From Burkholderia sp. D-99 (GTDB lineage: Bacteria > Pseudomonadota > Gammaproteobacteria > Burkholderiales > Burkholderiaceae): a stretch of 64,000 nucleotides of DNA. Below the pieces are notes generated by a model. That model saw only the letters and a program-made list of their open reading frames with translations. It searched no databases and was not told the DNA's origin. Below are positions 26,747 to 35,658 of this stretch, in pieces; the stretch's first letter is position 1, and every line of letters starts with the position of its first letter. The DNA is taken from positions 248,001 through 312,000 of the forward strand of contig NZ_JAAOXM010000007.1 in NCBI RefSeq assembly GCF_011605345.1, read 5' to 3'. The position numbers and the translations under genes were made by a program.

Positions 26747-27661
26747 TCACGTGGCGAGACCCTGCGCGCGCACGACGTCGATGAAGCCGGCCAGCACGGG
26801 GCTCACGTCGCCGGTACGCCACACGAGGCCCGTCTCGACGACCGGCGCGTGACCGGCGAGCGGCCGGTAGACCACGCCGGTGCGCCGCAGGTTACGCAGC
26901 GATTGCGGCACCAGTGCGACGCCCATGCCGGCCGACACGAGGCTGACGATCGTCTGCATCTGGATCGCCTCCTGGCCGATGCGCGGGGTTTCCCCCGCCG
27001 CGCCGTAGCAGCCCGTAATGATGTCATAAAAGCCGGGCGCCAAACGACGTGGAAAGATCACGAGCGGCAACGCGGCGACCTCCGCGAGATGGACGGGCTC
27101 GTCTTCAGGCGCGTCGCTCGCAGCCGCCGGCATCGCCACCACCAGCGGCTCGCGCACGACGGGCAGGTACGACAGCCCGGCCGCGTGGCGCGGCGGCACG
27201 GGCGGAATGACGAGCCCCGCGTCGATGCGGCCGGCGACGAGTTCGTCGATCTGCACGTCGCTCGTCGCCTCCGCGAGTTGCAGGCGCACCTGCGGGTAGC
27301 GCGCGCCGAACGCACGCAGCAGCGAAGGCAACAGCCCGTAATCGGCGGTCGACACGAACGCGAGCGACAGCGAGCCGGCCTCGCCGCGCGCGAGCCGTCG
27401 CGCAAGCGGCGGCAACGCATCGGCCGACGCAAGCAGCCGGCGCACATCGGGCAACAGCGCAGCCCCGACCGCCGTCAGCGCCACCGAGCGCTTGGTGCGC
27501 ACGAACAACGCGACGCCGAGCGCGTCCTCGAGCGCGCGGATCGCCTGTGACAGCGGCGGTTGCGTCATCGACAGGCGTTCGGCCGCGCGGCCGAAATGGC
27601 GCTCGTCGGCGACAGTCACGAAATAGCGCCACTGGCGCAGGTCGGGAGTCGGATCGGCCAT
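26747..27661 (-). CDS. LysR-type regulator divergent from ilvD
   Basis: 304 residues: winged helix-turn-helix (1-60; RHFGRAAERLSMTQPPLSQAIRALE) and a two-lobed effector domain (about 90-295) of the AlsR/BenM kind. It is divergent from ilvD with 135 bases between the starts, so it may autoregulate and control ilvD; the effector is unknown. The frame stays open far upstream on this strand, but that part is antisense to ilvD. The ATG at 27661 matches family starts. Confidence 0.88.
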   Translation of the reverse strand: MADPTPDLRQWRYFVTVADERHFGRAAERLSMTQPPLSQAIRALEDALGVALFVRTKRSVALTAVGAALLPDVRRLLASADALPPLARRLARGEAGSLSLAFVSTADYGLLPSLLRAFGARYPQVRLQLAEATSDVQIDELVAGRIDAGLVIPPVPPRHAAGLSYLPVVREPLVVAMPAAASDAPEDEPVHLAEVAALPLVIFPRRLAPGFYDIITGCYGAAGETPRIGQEAIQMQTIVSLVSAGMGVALVPQSLRNLRRTGVVYRPLAGHAPVVETGLVWRTGDVSPVLAGFIDVVRAQGLAT

Positions 27662-27705
27662 GCCTCTCTCATTCGTGAAACGACTTAATAAGCGACAAAT
27701 AATAT

Positions 27706-27720
27706 ATTGGACATCCCAAT
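27706..27720. promoter_or_regulatory. Inverted repeat in the LysR-ilvD gap, possible LysR site
   Basis: ATTGG-N5-CCAAT lies in the AT-rich centre of the divergent region. The arms and spacing fit the T-N11-A pattern of LysR operators. About 45 bases from the LysR ATG and 76 from ilvD. Confidence 0.4.
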
Positions 27721-27796
27721 CCGGAAACTCCATTCTTGATTGATCCGAACCGGCGCGCCGTTCACCGGCGTTGCCCAGACAACGATGGAGTCCCCC

Positions 27797-29470
27797 ATGG
27801 CTTACAACCGTCGCTCGAAGCACATCACGCAAGGCGTGGCCCGATCGCCGAATCGCTCGATGTATTACGCACTCGGCTACCAGAAGGACGATTTCGACAA
27901 GCCGATGGTCGGCATCGCGAACGGCCATTCGACGATCACGCCGTGCAATTCGGGCCTGCAGCGCCTGTCGGACGCGGCCGTCGCGGCCGTGAAGGCAGCC
28001 GGCGCGAACCCGCAGATCTTCGGCACGCCGACGATTTCGGACGGCATGTCGATGGGCACCGAAGGCATGAAGTACTCGCTCGTGTCGCGCGAGGTGATCG
28101 CCGACTGCATCGAGACCTGCGTGCAGGGGCAATGGATGGACGGCGTGGTCGTCGTCGGCGGCTGCGACAAGAACATGCCGGGCGGGATGATCGCGCTCGC
28201 GCGCCTGAACGTGCCGGGCATCTACGTGTACGGCGGCACGATCCGCCCCGGCAACTGGAAAGGCCGGGACCTGACGATCGTCTCGTCGTTCGAGGCGGTC
28301 GGCGAATTCACCGCGGGCCGGATGTCGCAGGAGGATTTCGAAGGGGTCGAGCAGAACGCGTGCCCGACGTCGGGTTCGTGTGGCGGGATGTACACCGCGA
28401 ACACGATGAGTTCGTCGTTCGAGGCGCTCGGGATGTCGCTGCTGTACTCGTCGACGATGGCGAACCCTGACGAGGAGAAGGTCGATTCGGCCGCCGAATC
28501 GGCGCGCGTGCTCGTCGAGGCCGTGAAGCGCGACCTGAAGCCGCGCGACATCATCACGAAGGAATCGATCGAGAACGCGGTGTCGGTGATCATGGCGACC
28601 GGCGGCTCGACCAATGCGGTGCTGCACTACCTCGCGATCGCGCACGCGGCCGAGGTCGACTGGACGATCGACGACTTCGAGCGCATCCGCAAGCGCGTGC
28701 CCGTGATCTGCGACCTGAAGCCGTCGGGGAAGTACGTCGCGACCGACCTGCATCGGGCCGGCGGGATTCCGCAGGTGCTGAAGATCCTGCTCGACGCAGG
28801 GCTGCTGCACGGCGACTGCATGACGATCACCGGCCGCACGATCGCCGACGAACTGAAGGACGTGCCCGGTGTGCCGCGGGCCGACCAGGACGTGATCTTC
28901 CCGATCGACCGCGCGCTGTACAAGGAAGGCCACCTTGCGATCCTGAAAGGCAATCTCGCCGAGGACGGCGCGGTCGCGAAGATCACCGGCCTGAAGAACC
29001 CGGTCATCACCGGTCCGGCGCGCGTGTTCGACGACGAGCAAAGCGCGATGGATGCGATTCTCGGCGACCGGATCCGCGCAGGCGACATCCTCGTGCTGCG
29101 CTACCTCGGCCCGAAGGGCGGCCCCGGCATGCCGGAAATGCTCGCGCCGACGTCCGCGATCATCGGCAAGGGGCTCGGCGAATCGGTCGGCTTCATCACC
29201 GACGGCCGCTTCTCGGGCGGGACCTGGGGCATGGTGGTCGGCCACGTCGCGCCCGAGGCGTTCGTCGGCGGCACGATCGCGCTCGTACAGGAAGGCGACT
29301 CGATCACGATCGATGCGCACCGGCTGCTGCTGCAGCTGAACGTCGACGACGCGGAACTCACGCGCCGCCGCGCCGCGTGGCAACAACCGGCGCCACGCTA
29401 CACGCGTGGCGTGCTCGCGAAATTCGCGGCACTCGCCGGCCCGGCGAACCAGGGTGCCGTCACCGGTTGA
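27797..29470 (+). CDS. ilvD: Dihydroxy-acid dehydratase
   Basis: 557 residues. An iron-sulfur enzyme of valine, isoleucine and pantothenate synthesis that dehydrates dihydroxy-acids to 2-keto acids. Candidate cluster ligands are C50 (ITPCNSG), C123 (GGCDKNMPGG) and C195 (TSGSCGGMYTANTM). The later DGRFSGG and GHVAPEA segments are intact. Start at the ATG with GGAG eight bases ahead. The C-terminal Pro/Arg-rich tail is slightly extended but unremarkable. Confidence 0.96.
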   Translation: MAYNRRSKHITQGVARSPNRSMYYALGYQKDDFDKPMVGIANGHSTITPCNSGLQRLSDAAVAAVKAAGANPQIFGTPTISDGMSMGTEGMKYSLVSREVIADCIETCVQGQWMDGVVVVGGCDKNMPGGMIALARLNVPGIYVYGGTIRPGNWKGRDLTIVSSFEAVGEFTAGRMSQEDFEGVEQNACPTSGSCGGMYTANTMSSSFEALGMSLLYSSTMANPDEEKVDSAAESARVLVEAVKRDLKPRDIITKESIENAVSVIMATGGSTNAVLHYLAIAHAAEVDWTIDDFERIRKRVPVICDLKPSGKYVATDLHRAGGIPQVLKILLDAGLLHGDCMTITGRTIADELKDVPGVPRADQDVIFPIDRALYKEGHLAILKGNLAEDGAVAKITGLKNPVITGPARVFDDEQSAMDAILGDRIRAGDILVLRYLGPKGGPGMPEMLAPTSAIIGKGLGESVGFITDGRFSGGTWGMVVGHVAPEAFVGGTIALVQEGDSITIDAHRLLLQLNVDDAELTRRRAAWQQPAPRYTRGVLAKFAALAGPANQGAVTG

Positions 29471-29597
29471 CGCGGATGTATTACGGCATGCGACCCCGAT
29501 AACCATGGCCGCCGGGGGAACGCGCAAAACGCGCTTTCCCTTTGCTTTTATAATGCGCGGGTCATGAAGCCGGCCGTCCCCGCCGGCGGAGAACCGC

Positions 29598-29924
29598 ATG
29601 AAACACTCGATATTGCGCGCCCTGCTCGCCACGCTGCTGATCGGCAGCGCGGCGGCGGCGCGTGCCGACCAGGCCGACGGGCTCGCGCTTGCCCAGCGCA
29701 AGAACTGCATGGCCTGTCACGCGATCAGCAAGCCGCTGATGGGCCCGTCGTTCCGCGACATCGCCGGCAAGTATGCGGCGCGCGGCGACGCCGTCGATTA
29801 CCTTGCCCAGTCGATCGTGAAAGGCAGCGTCGGCGTATGGGGCAGCGTGCCGATGCCCGCCAATACGCAACTGACGAACACCGAAGCCCACACGCTCGCG
29901 CAATGGGTGCTGTCGGTGCGCTGA
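29598..29924 (+). CDS. Periplasmic c-type cytochrome (c551/c552 type)
   Basis: 108 residues with a signal peptide (1-24), one haem-binding motif CMACH (37-41), the MGPSF block and a candidate axial Met near 86 (WGSVPMPAN). It resembles the small electron carriers that donate to terminal oxidases or denitrification enzymes. It is a single gene with no oxidase neighbours, so the partner is not clear. CGGAGA precedes the ATG. Confidence 0.9.
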   Translation: MKHSILRALLATLLIGSAAAARADQADGLALAQRKNCMACHAISKPLMGPSFRDIAGKYAARGDAVDYLAQSIVKGSVGVWGSVPMPANTQLTNTEAHTLAQWVLSVR

Positions 29925-30053
29925 TCCGGACGCCCCGGGCGGGATAGCCTCTGCCGGCAGCGCGAGCCAGCCCCGGCTGACCAGCAACTCGCCGGCCGCT
30001 TCGCCGGCTCTTAGTGGAATCGCACCCCGTTTTTCACCGGATCGGCCGCGCGC

Positions 30054-30815
30054 TCAACCGGCATGGCCGGTGCGGCGGCGTGCGATCTCTTCGTCGACCG
30101 CGTCACGCACCCAGTCCATCACCTCGGTTTCCAGTGCCAGTGCCACTTCGCGCGTGATCTGGCCGACCAGCCAGGCCGAATGCTCATGCAGCGCGTCGCG
30201 GCAGCGGGCCTCGATGGCATCGCGCCCTTCCCCGGTCAGGTAATTCGTCAGCCGATTGCGCAGGCGCTCGGCAACGTGCTGTGCATCTTCCGGCGTCAGT
30301 CCGGCCGCTGCCTGCGCATCCGGCGGCGGTGCGGCGGCCGCTACGGCGGCCTCCGGCATGTGCGCTTCGCGCGCGTGCCCGATCGCTTCGTGTGCCACCG
30401 CGGTGAACGCGTGCTGCGGTACATCGCCGCCGGCCAGCGACGAGCGCAGCGGCGCACTCATCGCCACCGAATCTTCGGCGACCACGTGTTCCGCGGCGCC
30501 GGGTTCGGCCGGCGCATCGGTCTCGCCCATCGCGGCAGCGCCAGCCACCGCCTCGTCGCCCGGCAATTCGACTGCCGGCACGTACGGCGTCGGCACGAGT
30601 TCGACCACGACGGAATCGGCATCGAGCGCGCCGGGCATGGAATCGACCGGCGCAGCACCCGTGGTGTGTGGTGCGACCACGTCGGTGAGCACCGGAATCG
30701 CCGCACCGGCGGGCGGCTGCGGCGCGTCGGGCGCGGGCGAACGCGCCGGTACCGGCTTGCCCGGCACCAGCACGTCGGTCAGCGTCGGGATCGAGGATGA
30801 ATCGGCTTCTGTCAC
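30054..30815 (-). CDS. DUF2486 family protein with repeated IPxLTDV motif
   Basis: 253 residues. The first half is Pro/Ala-rich and likely disordered; it holds the short motif IPTLTDVLVP (9-18) and a near copy IPVLTDVVAP (40-49). The last 90 residues are helical and charged (AERLRNRLTNYL, then VALALETEVMDWV). This pattern fits DUF2486, known from Burkholderiales. It follows holC by 25 bases, so a link to the DNA polymerase clamp loader is possible but unproven. No catalytic motif is visible. Confidence 0.75.
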   Translation of the reverse strand: MTEADSSSIPTLTDVLVPGKPVPARSPAPDAPQPPAGAAIPVLTDVVAPHTTGAAPVDSMPGALDADSVVVELVPTPYVPAVELPGDEAVAGAAAMGETDAPAEPGAAEHVVAEDSVAMSAPLRSSLAGGDVPQHAFTAVAHEAIGHAREAHMPEAAVAAAAPPPDAQAAAGLTPEDAQHVAERLRNRLTNYLTGEGRDAIEARCRDALHEHSAWLVGQITREVALALETEVMDWVRDAVDEEIARRRTGHAG

Positions 30816-30840
30816 GGCAACACTCCGTCGACGGTTGCGG

Positions 30841-31257
30841 CTAGCTGCCCTGCTTGTAGTTGTTCAGCGCGTATCCGCGGTCGCGGTAGAACCGGTAGCG
30901 GTCGCGGCCCGCGGCCAGCTCGTCCGGCGCGTTGCCGACCACTTCGAGCAGGCGCTCGAAGCGGGCGAACTGCGCAGGCACGGCAGCGCCGAGGTTCAGC
31001 AGCACGTGATGATGCGGTGCGCGGTCGAGATCCGCGGCCAGCACGATCGGCGTGCCGGCTGCGTGCTCGCTGTCGACACCGCAATGCGGGATGAAATCGA
31101 GCGGCGAGAACGTCCAGAGCAGCTCGTCGAGCGCGCGCAGGCGCGCGGGCTCGGCGAGCACGACGACCGGCTGCCCGGCCTGGTAGGCCTTGCGCAGCAG
31201 CCGGCACGCGTACGCGAGCGAATCGCCGACGTTCGAGTGGAAATCGATCCGCGTCAT
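30841..31257 (-). CDS. holC: DNA polymerase III chi subunit
   Basis: 138 residues. Chi joins the clamp loader to single-stranded DNA-binding protein. The start RIDFHSNV and CRLLRKAYQAGQPVVVL, the TFSPLDFIPHC block and the YRFYRDRGYALNNYK end are typical. It lies 34 bases behind pepA, the usual pepA-holC order of proteobacteria, with DUF2486 instead of valS behind it. Confidence 0.92.
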   Translation of the reverse strand: MTRIDFHSNVGDSLAYACRLLRKAYQAGQPVVVLAEPARLRALDELLWTFSPLDFIPHCGVDSEHAAGTPIVLAADLDRAPHHHVLLNLGAAVPAQFARFERLLEVVGNAPDELAAGRDRYRFYRDRGYALNNYKQGS

Positions 31258-31291
31258 TGCCCGCGTACCCGCAGCGTCGTCAACACCGCCA

Positions 31292-32803
31292 TCACTGGCC
31301 GGCGCGGTCGATCAGGAACTGCGCGAGCAACGGCACCGGACGGCCCGTCGCGCCCTTCGCCGCACCGCCCTTCCAAGCCGTGCCCGCGATGTCGAGGTGG
31401 GCCCACGGATAGCTGTCGGTGAAGCGCGACAGGAAGCACGCGGCCGTCACGGCGCCGGCCGGGCGTCCGCCGATGTTCGCGAGATCCGCGAAGTTCGACT
31501 TCAGCTGATCCTGGTACTCGTCGTCGAGCGGCATGCGCCACGCCGGGTCGTTCGCCTCACGCGACGCGTCGAGCAGTTCGCCCGCAAGCGCGTCGTCCGT
31601 CGAGAACAGGCCGCTGTTGTGGCCGCCCAGTGCGATCACGCAGGCGCCCGTCAGCGTTGCAACGTCGATCACGGCGGCCGGCTTGAAGCGCTCGGCATAC
31701 GTGAGCGCGTCGCACAGGATCAGGCGGCCTTCGGCGTCGGTGTTCAGCACCTCGATCGTCAGGCCCTTCATGCTGGTGACGATGTCGCCCGGCTTCGTTG
31801 CGTTGCCGCCCGGCATGTTCTCGCAGGTCGGCACGATCGCGACGACGTTGATCTTCAGGCCCATCTCGGCGACCGCGCGCATCGTGCCGAGCACGGAACC
31901 GGCGCCGCACATGTCGTACTTCATCTCGTCCATGCCCTCGCCCGGCTTCAGCGAGATGCCGCCCGTGTCGAACGTGATGCCCTTGCCGACCAGCACGACC
32001 GGCGCGGCCTTCGCGGCGGCACCCTGGTAGTGCAGCACGATGAACTGCGGCGGCTCGACCGACGCGCGCGCGACCGACAGGAACGAGCCCATCTTCAGCG
32101 CCTGGATCTGCTTGAGCCCGAGCACTTCCGCCTTCAGGCCCCAATCCTTCGCGATCTTCTTCGCGGTGTTGCCGAGGTAGGTCGGCGTGCACACGTTACC
32201 GGGCAGGTTGCCGAGGTCGCGGGTGAGATCCATCCCGTTCGCGAGCGCGACGGCCTGCTTGACCGCGACCTTCGCGGCCTTTTCGTCGGACGGATCGACG
32301 CTGAACACGACGCGCTTGAGCGTGTGCGACGCCGGTTCCGGCTTGCTCTTCATCTGCGTGAAGCGGTAGGTCTCGTTGCGCAGCGCGAGAATCGCCGCGC
32401 GCACACCCCAGTCGGAGCTGCGCTCGTCGACAGGCAGTTGCGCGAGCGTGAACGTGACCTGGACGACCTTGGTCGCCAGCAGCGCGCGCCACGCGGCCGT
32501 CACCGCATCGTTATAGGCTTTCTGGTTGAAAGCATCCTGCTTGCCGAGGCCGACGAGCAGCACGCGCGACGCGCCGATGCCCGACACTTCGTGCAGGAAC
32601 AGCGTCTTGCCGCGCTTGCCGTCCATGTCGCCGGCCTTCACCACGCGCGAAATCAGCCCCTTGGTGGCCGTGTCGATGTCGAGCGCCGCGCCCGAAAGCG
32701 TCTGCGCCTCGAAGATGCCGAGCACGATGCAGTCGGACTTCCCGGTCAGGAACCCCTTGGCCTCGCCTTTGCTCCAATCACAGCCTTTTATGCTAAAGTC
32801 CAT
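31292..32803 (-). CDS. pepA: Leucyl aminopeptidase (cytosol aminopeptidase)
   Basis: 503 residues, M17 family, cleaving N-terminal residues from peptides with two metal ions. Metal-binding and catalytic segments VGKGITFDTGGISLKP and NTDAEGRLILCD are intact. An N-terminal nucleotide-fold domain occupies about 1-170. In E. coli PepA also binds DNA, but nothing here tests that. GAGGA precedes the ATG. It is divergent from lptF and heads pepA-holC-DUF2486. Confidence 0.96.
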   Translation of the reverse strand: MDFSIKGCDWSKGEAKGFLTGKSDCIVLGIFEAQTLSGAALDIDTATKGLISRVVKAGDMDGKRGKTLFLHEVSGIGASRVLLVGLGKQDAFNQKAYNDAVTAAWRALLATKVVQVTFTLAQLPVDERSSDWGVRAAILALRNETYRFTQMKSKPEPASHTLKRVVFSVDPSDEKAAKVAVKQAVALANGMDLTRDLGNLPGNVCTPTYLGNTAKKIAKDWGLKAEVLGLKQIQALKMGSFLSVARASVEPPQFIVLHYQGAAAKAAPVVLVGKGITFDTGGISLKPGEGMDEMKYDMCGAGSVLGTMRAVAEMGLKINVVAIVPTCENMPGGNATKPGDIVTSMKGLTIEVLNTDAEGRLILCDALTYAERFKPAAVIDVATLTGACVIALGGHNSGLFSTDDALAGELLDASREANDPAWRMPLDDEYQDQLKSNFADLANIGGRPAGAVTAACFLSRFTDSYPWAHLDIAGTAWKGGAAKGATGRPVPLLAQFLIDRAGQ

Positions 32804-32925
32804 CGCGCTTGTCCTCGGATAAAATCTGGGCTAAGGATGAAAGCCGCAATTATCCGCTATTTTTCCCGTGGCGGCGCGAGCGCTCCGCTACGCGTGCGCA
32901 GCCTCCCGCCCTCTTCTCATCAAGA

Positions 32926-34017
32926 ATGATCTTCGAACGCTCCCTCCAGCGCGAGCTTGCGTATACGGCTGGCGCCGTGTTCATGGTGCTGCTCACGATC
33001 ATGCTCACGACGATGATGATCCGCATCGTCGGCTATGCCGCGTCCGGTGAAATCGATCCGCGGGACGTGCTCGTGCTGATCGGCCTGACCGTAATCGGCT
33101 ACCTCGCCGTGATGCTCGTCGTCACGCTGTTCGTATCGATCCTGTTCGTGCTGACCCGGTGGTACCGGGATTCCGAAATGGTGGTGTGGCTCGCGTCGGG
33201 CGTGAGCCTCACGCGCCTCATCAAGCCGATCGGCGTGTTTGCCACGCCGATCATCCTGCTGATCGCGTTCTTCGCGTTCGTCGGCTGGCCGTGGTCGAAC
33301 CAGCAAAGCAAGATGATCAAGGCGCGCTTCCAGCAGCGCGATGAAATCTCGCTGCTCGCACCGGGCCAGTTCCGCGAGTCGGCCACGAACCACCGCGTGT
33401 TCTTCATCGAGAAGATGACGCCCGACCAGAGCAAAGTGCAGAACGTGTTCGTCACGTCGACCGAGAACGGCAAGGTCAACGTGGTCGTGTCGCAGACGGG
33501 TCACACCGAAACGCACGACGGCAGCCGCTTCGTCGTCCTGGAAGACGGCCGCCGTTACGACGGCACGCCCGGCCAGCCGAACTTCAAGATCATGGAGTTC
33601 GAGCGCTACGGCGTGAAGATCACGAGCACGCCGGTCACCAACGTGCCGACCACGAACAGCACGTCGACGCCCGACCTGCTGCGCAACCCGACGCGCGACA
33701 ACCTCGCGGAATTCGCGTGGCGCGCCGGGCTGCCGCTGATCGCGATCAACCTGCTGGTGCTCGGCATTCCGCTGTCGTACCAGAACCCGCGCCGCAGCCG
33801 CACGATCAACCTCGTGATGGCCGTGCTGATCTACCTCACGTACTCGAACCTGCTGAACGTCGTGCAGTCGCAGATCGAGCAGGGCAAGATGTCGTTCGTC
33901 GTCGGCCTGGTCGGCCTGCACCTGGTCGTCGCGGCGATCGTCGCGGTCATCTTCTGGTTGCGCGTGCGCAATCGTCCGCTGTTTACACGCGCGCTGTTCG
34001 GCCGCTCGGGAGCATGA
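32926..34017 (+). CDS. lptF: LPS export permease LptF
   Basis: 363 residues, one of two permeases of the LptB2FG transporter that pulls lipopolysaccharide out of the inner membrane toward LptC and the periplasmic bridge. Three N-terminal helices (about 12-120), a periplasmic beta-jellyroll (about 130-260) and three C-terminal helices. The ATG at 32926 fits the family start (IFERSLQREL); a longer frame upstream lies in the pepA promoter area. Three bases separate it from lptG. Confidence 0.95.
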   Translation: MIFERSLQRELAYTAGAVFMVLLTIMLTTMMIRIVGYAASGEIDPRDVLVLIGLTVIGYLAVMLVVTLFVSILFVLTRWYRDSEMVVWLASGVSLTRLIKPIGVFATPIILLIAFFAFVGWPWSNQQSKMIKARFQQRDEISLLAPGQFRESATNHRVFFIEKMTPDQSKVQNVFVTSTENGKVNVVVSQTGHTETHDGSRFVVLEDGRRYDGTPGQPNFKIMEFERYGVKITSTPVTNVPTTNSTSTPDLLRNPTRDNLAEFAWRAGLPLIAINLLVLGIPLSYQNPRRSRTINLVMAVLIYLTYSNLLNVVQSQIEQGKMSFVVGLVGLHLVVAAIVAVIFWLRVRNRPLFTRALFGRSGA

Positions 34018-34020
34018 TCG

Positions 34021-35169
34021 ATGCGGCTCTATGAAAAGTACTTCGCGCGACAGATCTACATCACATTCGTCTTCATCCTGTTCGCGTTTTCGGGCCTGTT
34101 CTTCTTCTTCGACCTGATCAGCGAACTGAACTCGGTCGGGCACGGCAACTACAAGTTCGGCTACGCGGTGCTGCGCGTCGCACTGCAGACCCCGTCGCGC
34201 TTCTACGAGATCATCCCGGTCGCCGCGCTGATCAGCGCGATCTACGTGTTCGCACAAATGGCCGCGAACTCGGAATTCACGATCTTTCGCGTGTCGGGGC
34301 TCGCGACCAACCAGGCGCTGCGCTCGCTGCTGAAGATCGGCATTCCGCTCGTGATCGTCACCTACCTGATCGGCGAATTCGTCGGCCCGTACGCCGATCA
34401 ATTGTCCGAGCGCGTGCGGCTGCAGGCCCTCGGCGCATCGGTGTCGTCGAACTTCCAGTCGGGCGTGTGGGTGAAGGACACGCTCGCGGCCCGCAACAAC
34501 GGCGAGCAGGTCACGCGCTTCGTCAACGTCGGCAGCCTGTCGCCCGACTCGACGATCAGCAACGTGCGCATCTACGAATTCGATTCGAAGTTCCAGCTGC
34601 AGAACGTGCGGATCGCGCAAACGGGACGCTACGAGCCGCCCGGCCACTGGCTGCTGAAAGGCGTCACCGAGACCGAGCTGACGCCGATCAAGCCGATCAG
34701 CGGCCAGCCGGCCGACGCGCTGAACCCCGTGTACCGGTCGCAGCAGGTATCGCTGCCCGAATACCGGCTGCGCTCGGACCTGACGCCGCAGATCCTGTCG
34801 GTGCTGCTCGTGTCGCCGGAGCGCATGTCGATCATCAACCTGTTCCGCTACATCCAGCACTTGCGCGAGAACCAGCAGGACACGCAGCGCTACGACATCG
34901 CACTGTGGCGCAAGCTGCTGTATCCGTTCGCGGTGTTCGTGATGCTCGTGCTGTCGCTGCCGTTCGCGTACCTGCACACGCGTGCGGGCGTGGTCGGCGT
35001 GAAGGTGTTCGGCGGCATCATGCTCGGCATGAGCTTCCAGTTGCTCAATACGCTGTTCTCGCACATCGGCACGCTGAGCGCGTGGCCCGCGCCGCTCACC
35101 GCTGCGACACCGGGCCTCATCTATCTCGCGCTCGGCCTGTTCTCGCTCAAGTGGGTCGACCGGCACTGA
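34021..35169 (+). CDS. lptG: LPS export permease LptG
   Basis: 382 residues, partner of LptF with the same six-helix plus jellyroll plan: MRLYEKYFARQIYITFVFIL at the start, GVWVKD and TRFVNVG in the periplasmic domain, and FPFAYLHTR-like and GIMLGMSFQLLNTLFSHIG in the last helices. Its ATPase LptB is elsewhere in the genome. It is followed by cbiX on the same strand. Confidence 0.96.
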   Translation: MRLYEKYFARQIYITFVFILFAFSGLFFFFDLISELNSVGHGNYKFGYAVLRVALQTPSRFYEIIPVAALISAIYVFAQMAANSEFTIFRVSGLATNQALRSLLKIGIPLVIVTYLIGEFVGPYADQLSERVRLQALGASVSSNFQSGVWVKDTLAARNNGEQVTRFVNVGSLSPDSTISNVRIYEFDSKFQLQNVRIAQTGRYEPPGHWLLKGVTETELTPIKPISGQPADALNPVYRSQQVSLPEYRLRSDLTPQILSVLLVSPERMSIINLFRYIQHLRENQQDTQRYDIALWRKLLYPFAVFVMLVLSLPFAYLHTRAGVVGVKVFGGIMLGMSFQLLNTLFSHIGTLSAWPAPLTAATPGLIYLALGLFSLKWVDRH

Positions 35170-35196
35170 GCGCCGCGTCATGACGGAGGCTTCGAC

Positions 35197-35577
35197 ATGA
35201 GTTCGCACGGCATCGTCCTGTTCGGCCATGGCGCTCGCGATCCGCGCTGGGCCGAGCCGTTCGAGCGGCTCGCCACGCGACTGCGCGGCGCCGGCTCCCC
35301 TGCCCCGCACGTGTCGCTCGCGTTCCTCGAACTGATGACGCCGTCGCTCGCCGACGCCGTCGCCGCGCAGGTCGCCGCCGGCTGCACGCGCATCACCGTC
35401 GTGCCCGTGTTCTTCGGCCAGGGCGGCCATGTCCGCCGCGACCTGCCGCAGCTCGTCGATGCATGCCGCGCCGCGCATCCCGCTGTCGAGATCCGCTGCG
35501 CGACGGCCGTCGGCGAAGACGACGGCGTGCTCGACGCGATCGCCCGCTACTGCATCGACCAGATCGGCAGCGCGTAA
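35197..35577 (+). CDS. cbiX: Sirohydrochlorin chelatase, short CbiX/SirB type
   Basis: 126 residues, the single-domain form. It inserts cobalt or iron into sirohydrochlorin. GHGARDP (10-16) holds the first metal-binding histidine and FFGQGGHVRRDLP (about 73-85) the second. GGAGG stands before the ATG. It converges on cobA, which makes the precursor of its substrate, and the nearby sulfite reductase needs siroheme, so iron chelation for siroheme is the likeliest job. Confidence 0.9.
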   Translation: MSSHGIVLFGHGARDPRWAEPFERLATRLRGAGSPAPHVSLAFLELMTPSLADAVAAQVAAGCTRITVVPVFFGQGGHVRRDLPQLVDACRAAHPAVEIRCATAVGEDDGVLDAIARYCIDQIGSA

Positions 35578-35601
35578 GCCCCGCGGTCACGGCACACAAA
35601 G

Positions 35602-35632
35602 AAAAAGCGCTGGCCTTCGCCAGCGCTTTTTT
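35602..35632. terminator. Bidirectional terminator between cbiX and cobA
   Basis: Stem aaaaagcgctggc / gccagcgctttttt with a 4-base loop. T-runs result on both strands, so it can end the plus cbiX and the minus cobA transcripts. Confidence 0.9.
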
Positions 35633-35658
35633 CGTTTCAGACTCCAGCCGGATCCCGC

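Noticed and set aside
27662..29710. Upstream extension of the LysR frame opposite ilvD
   Set aside because: The extension is antisense to ilvD; the HTH begins at the ATG at 27661 as in homologues.
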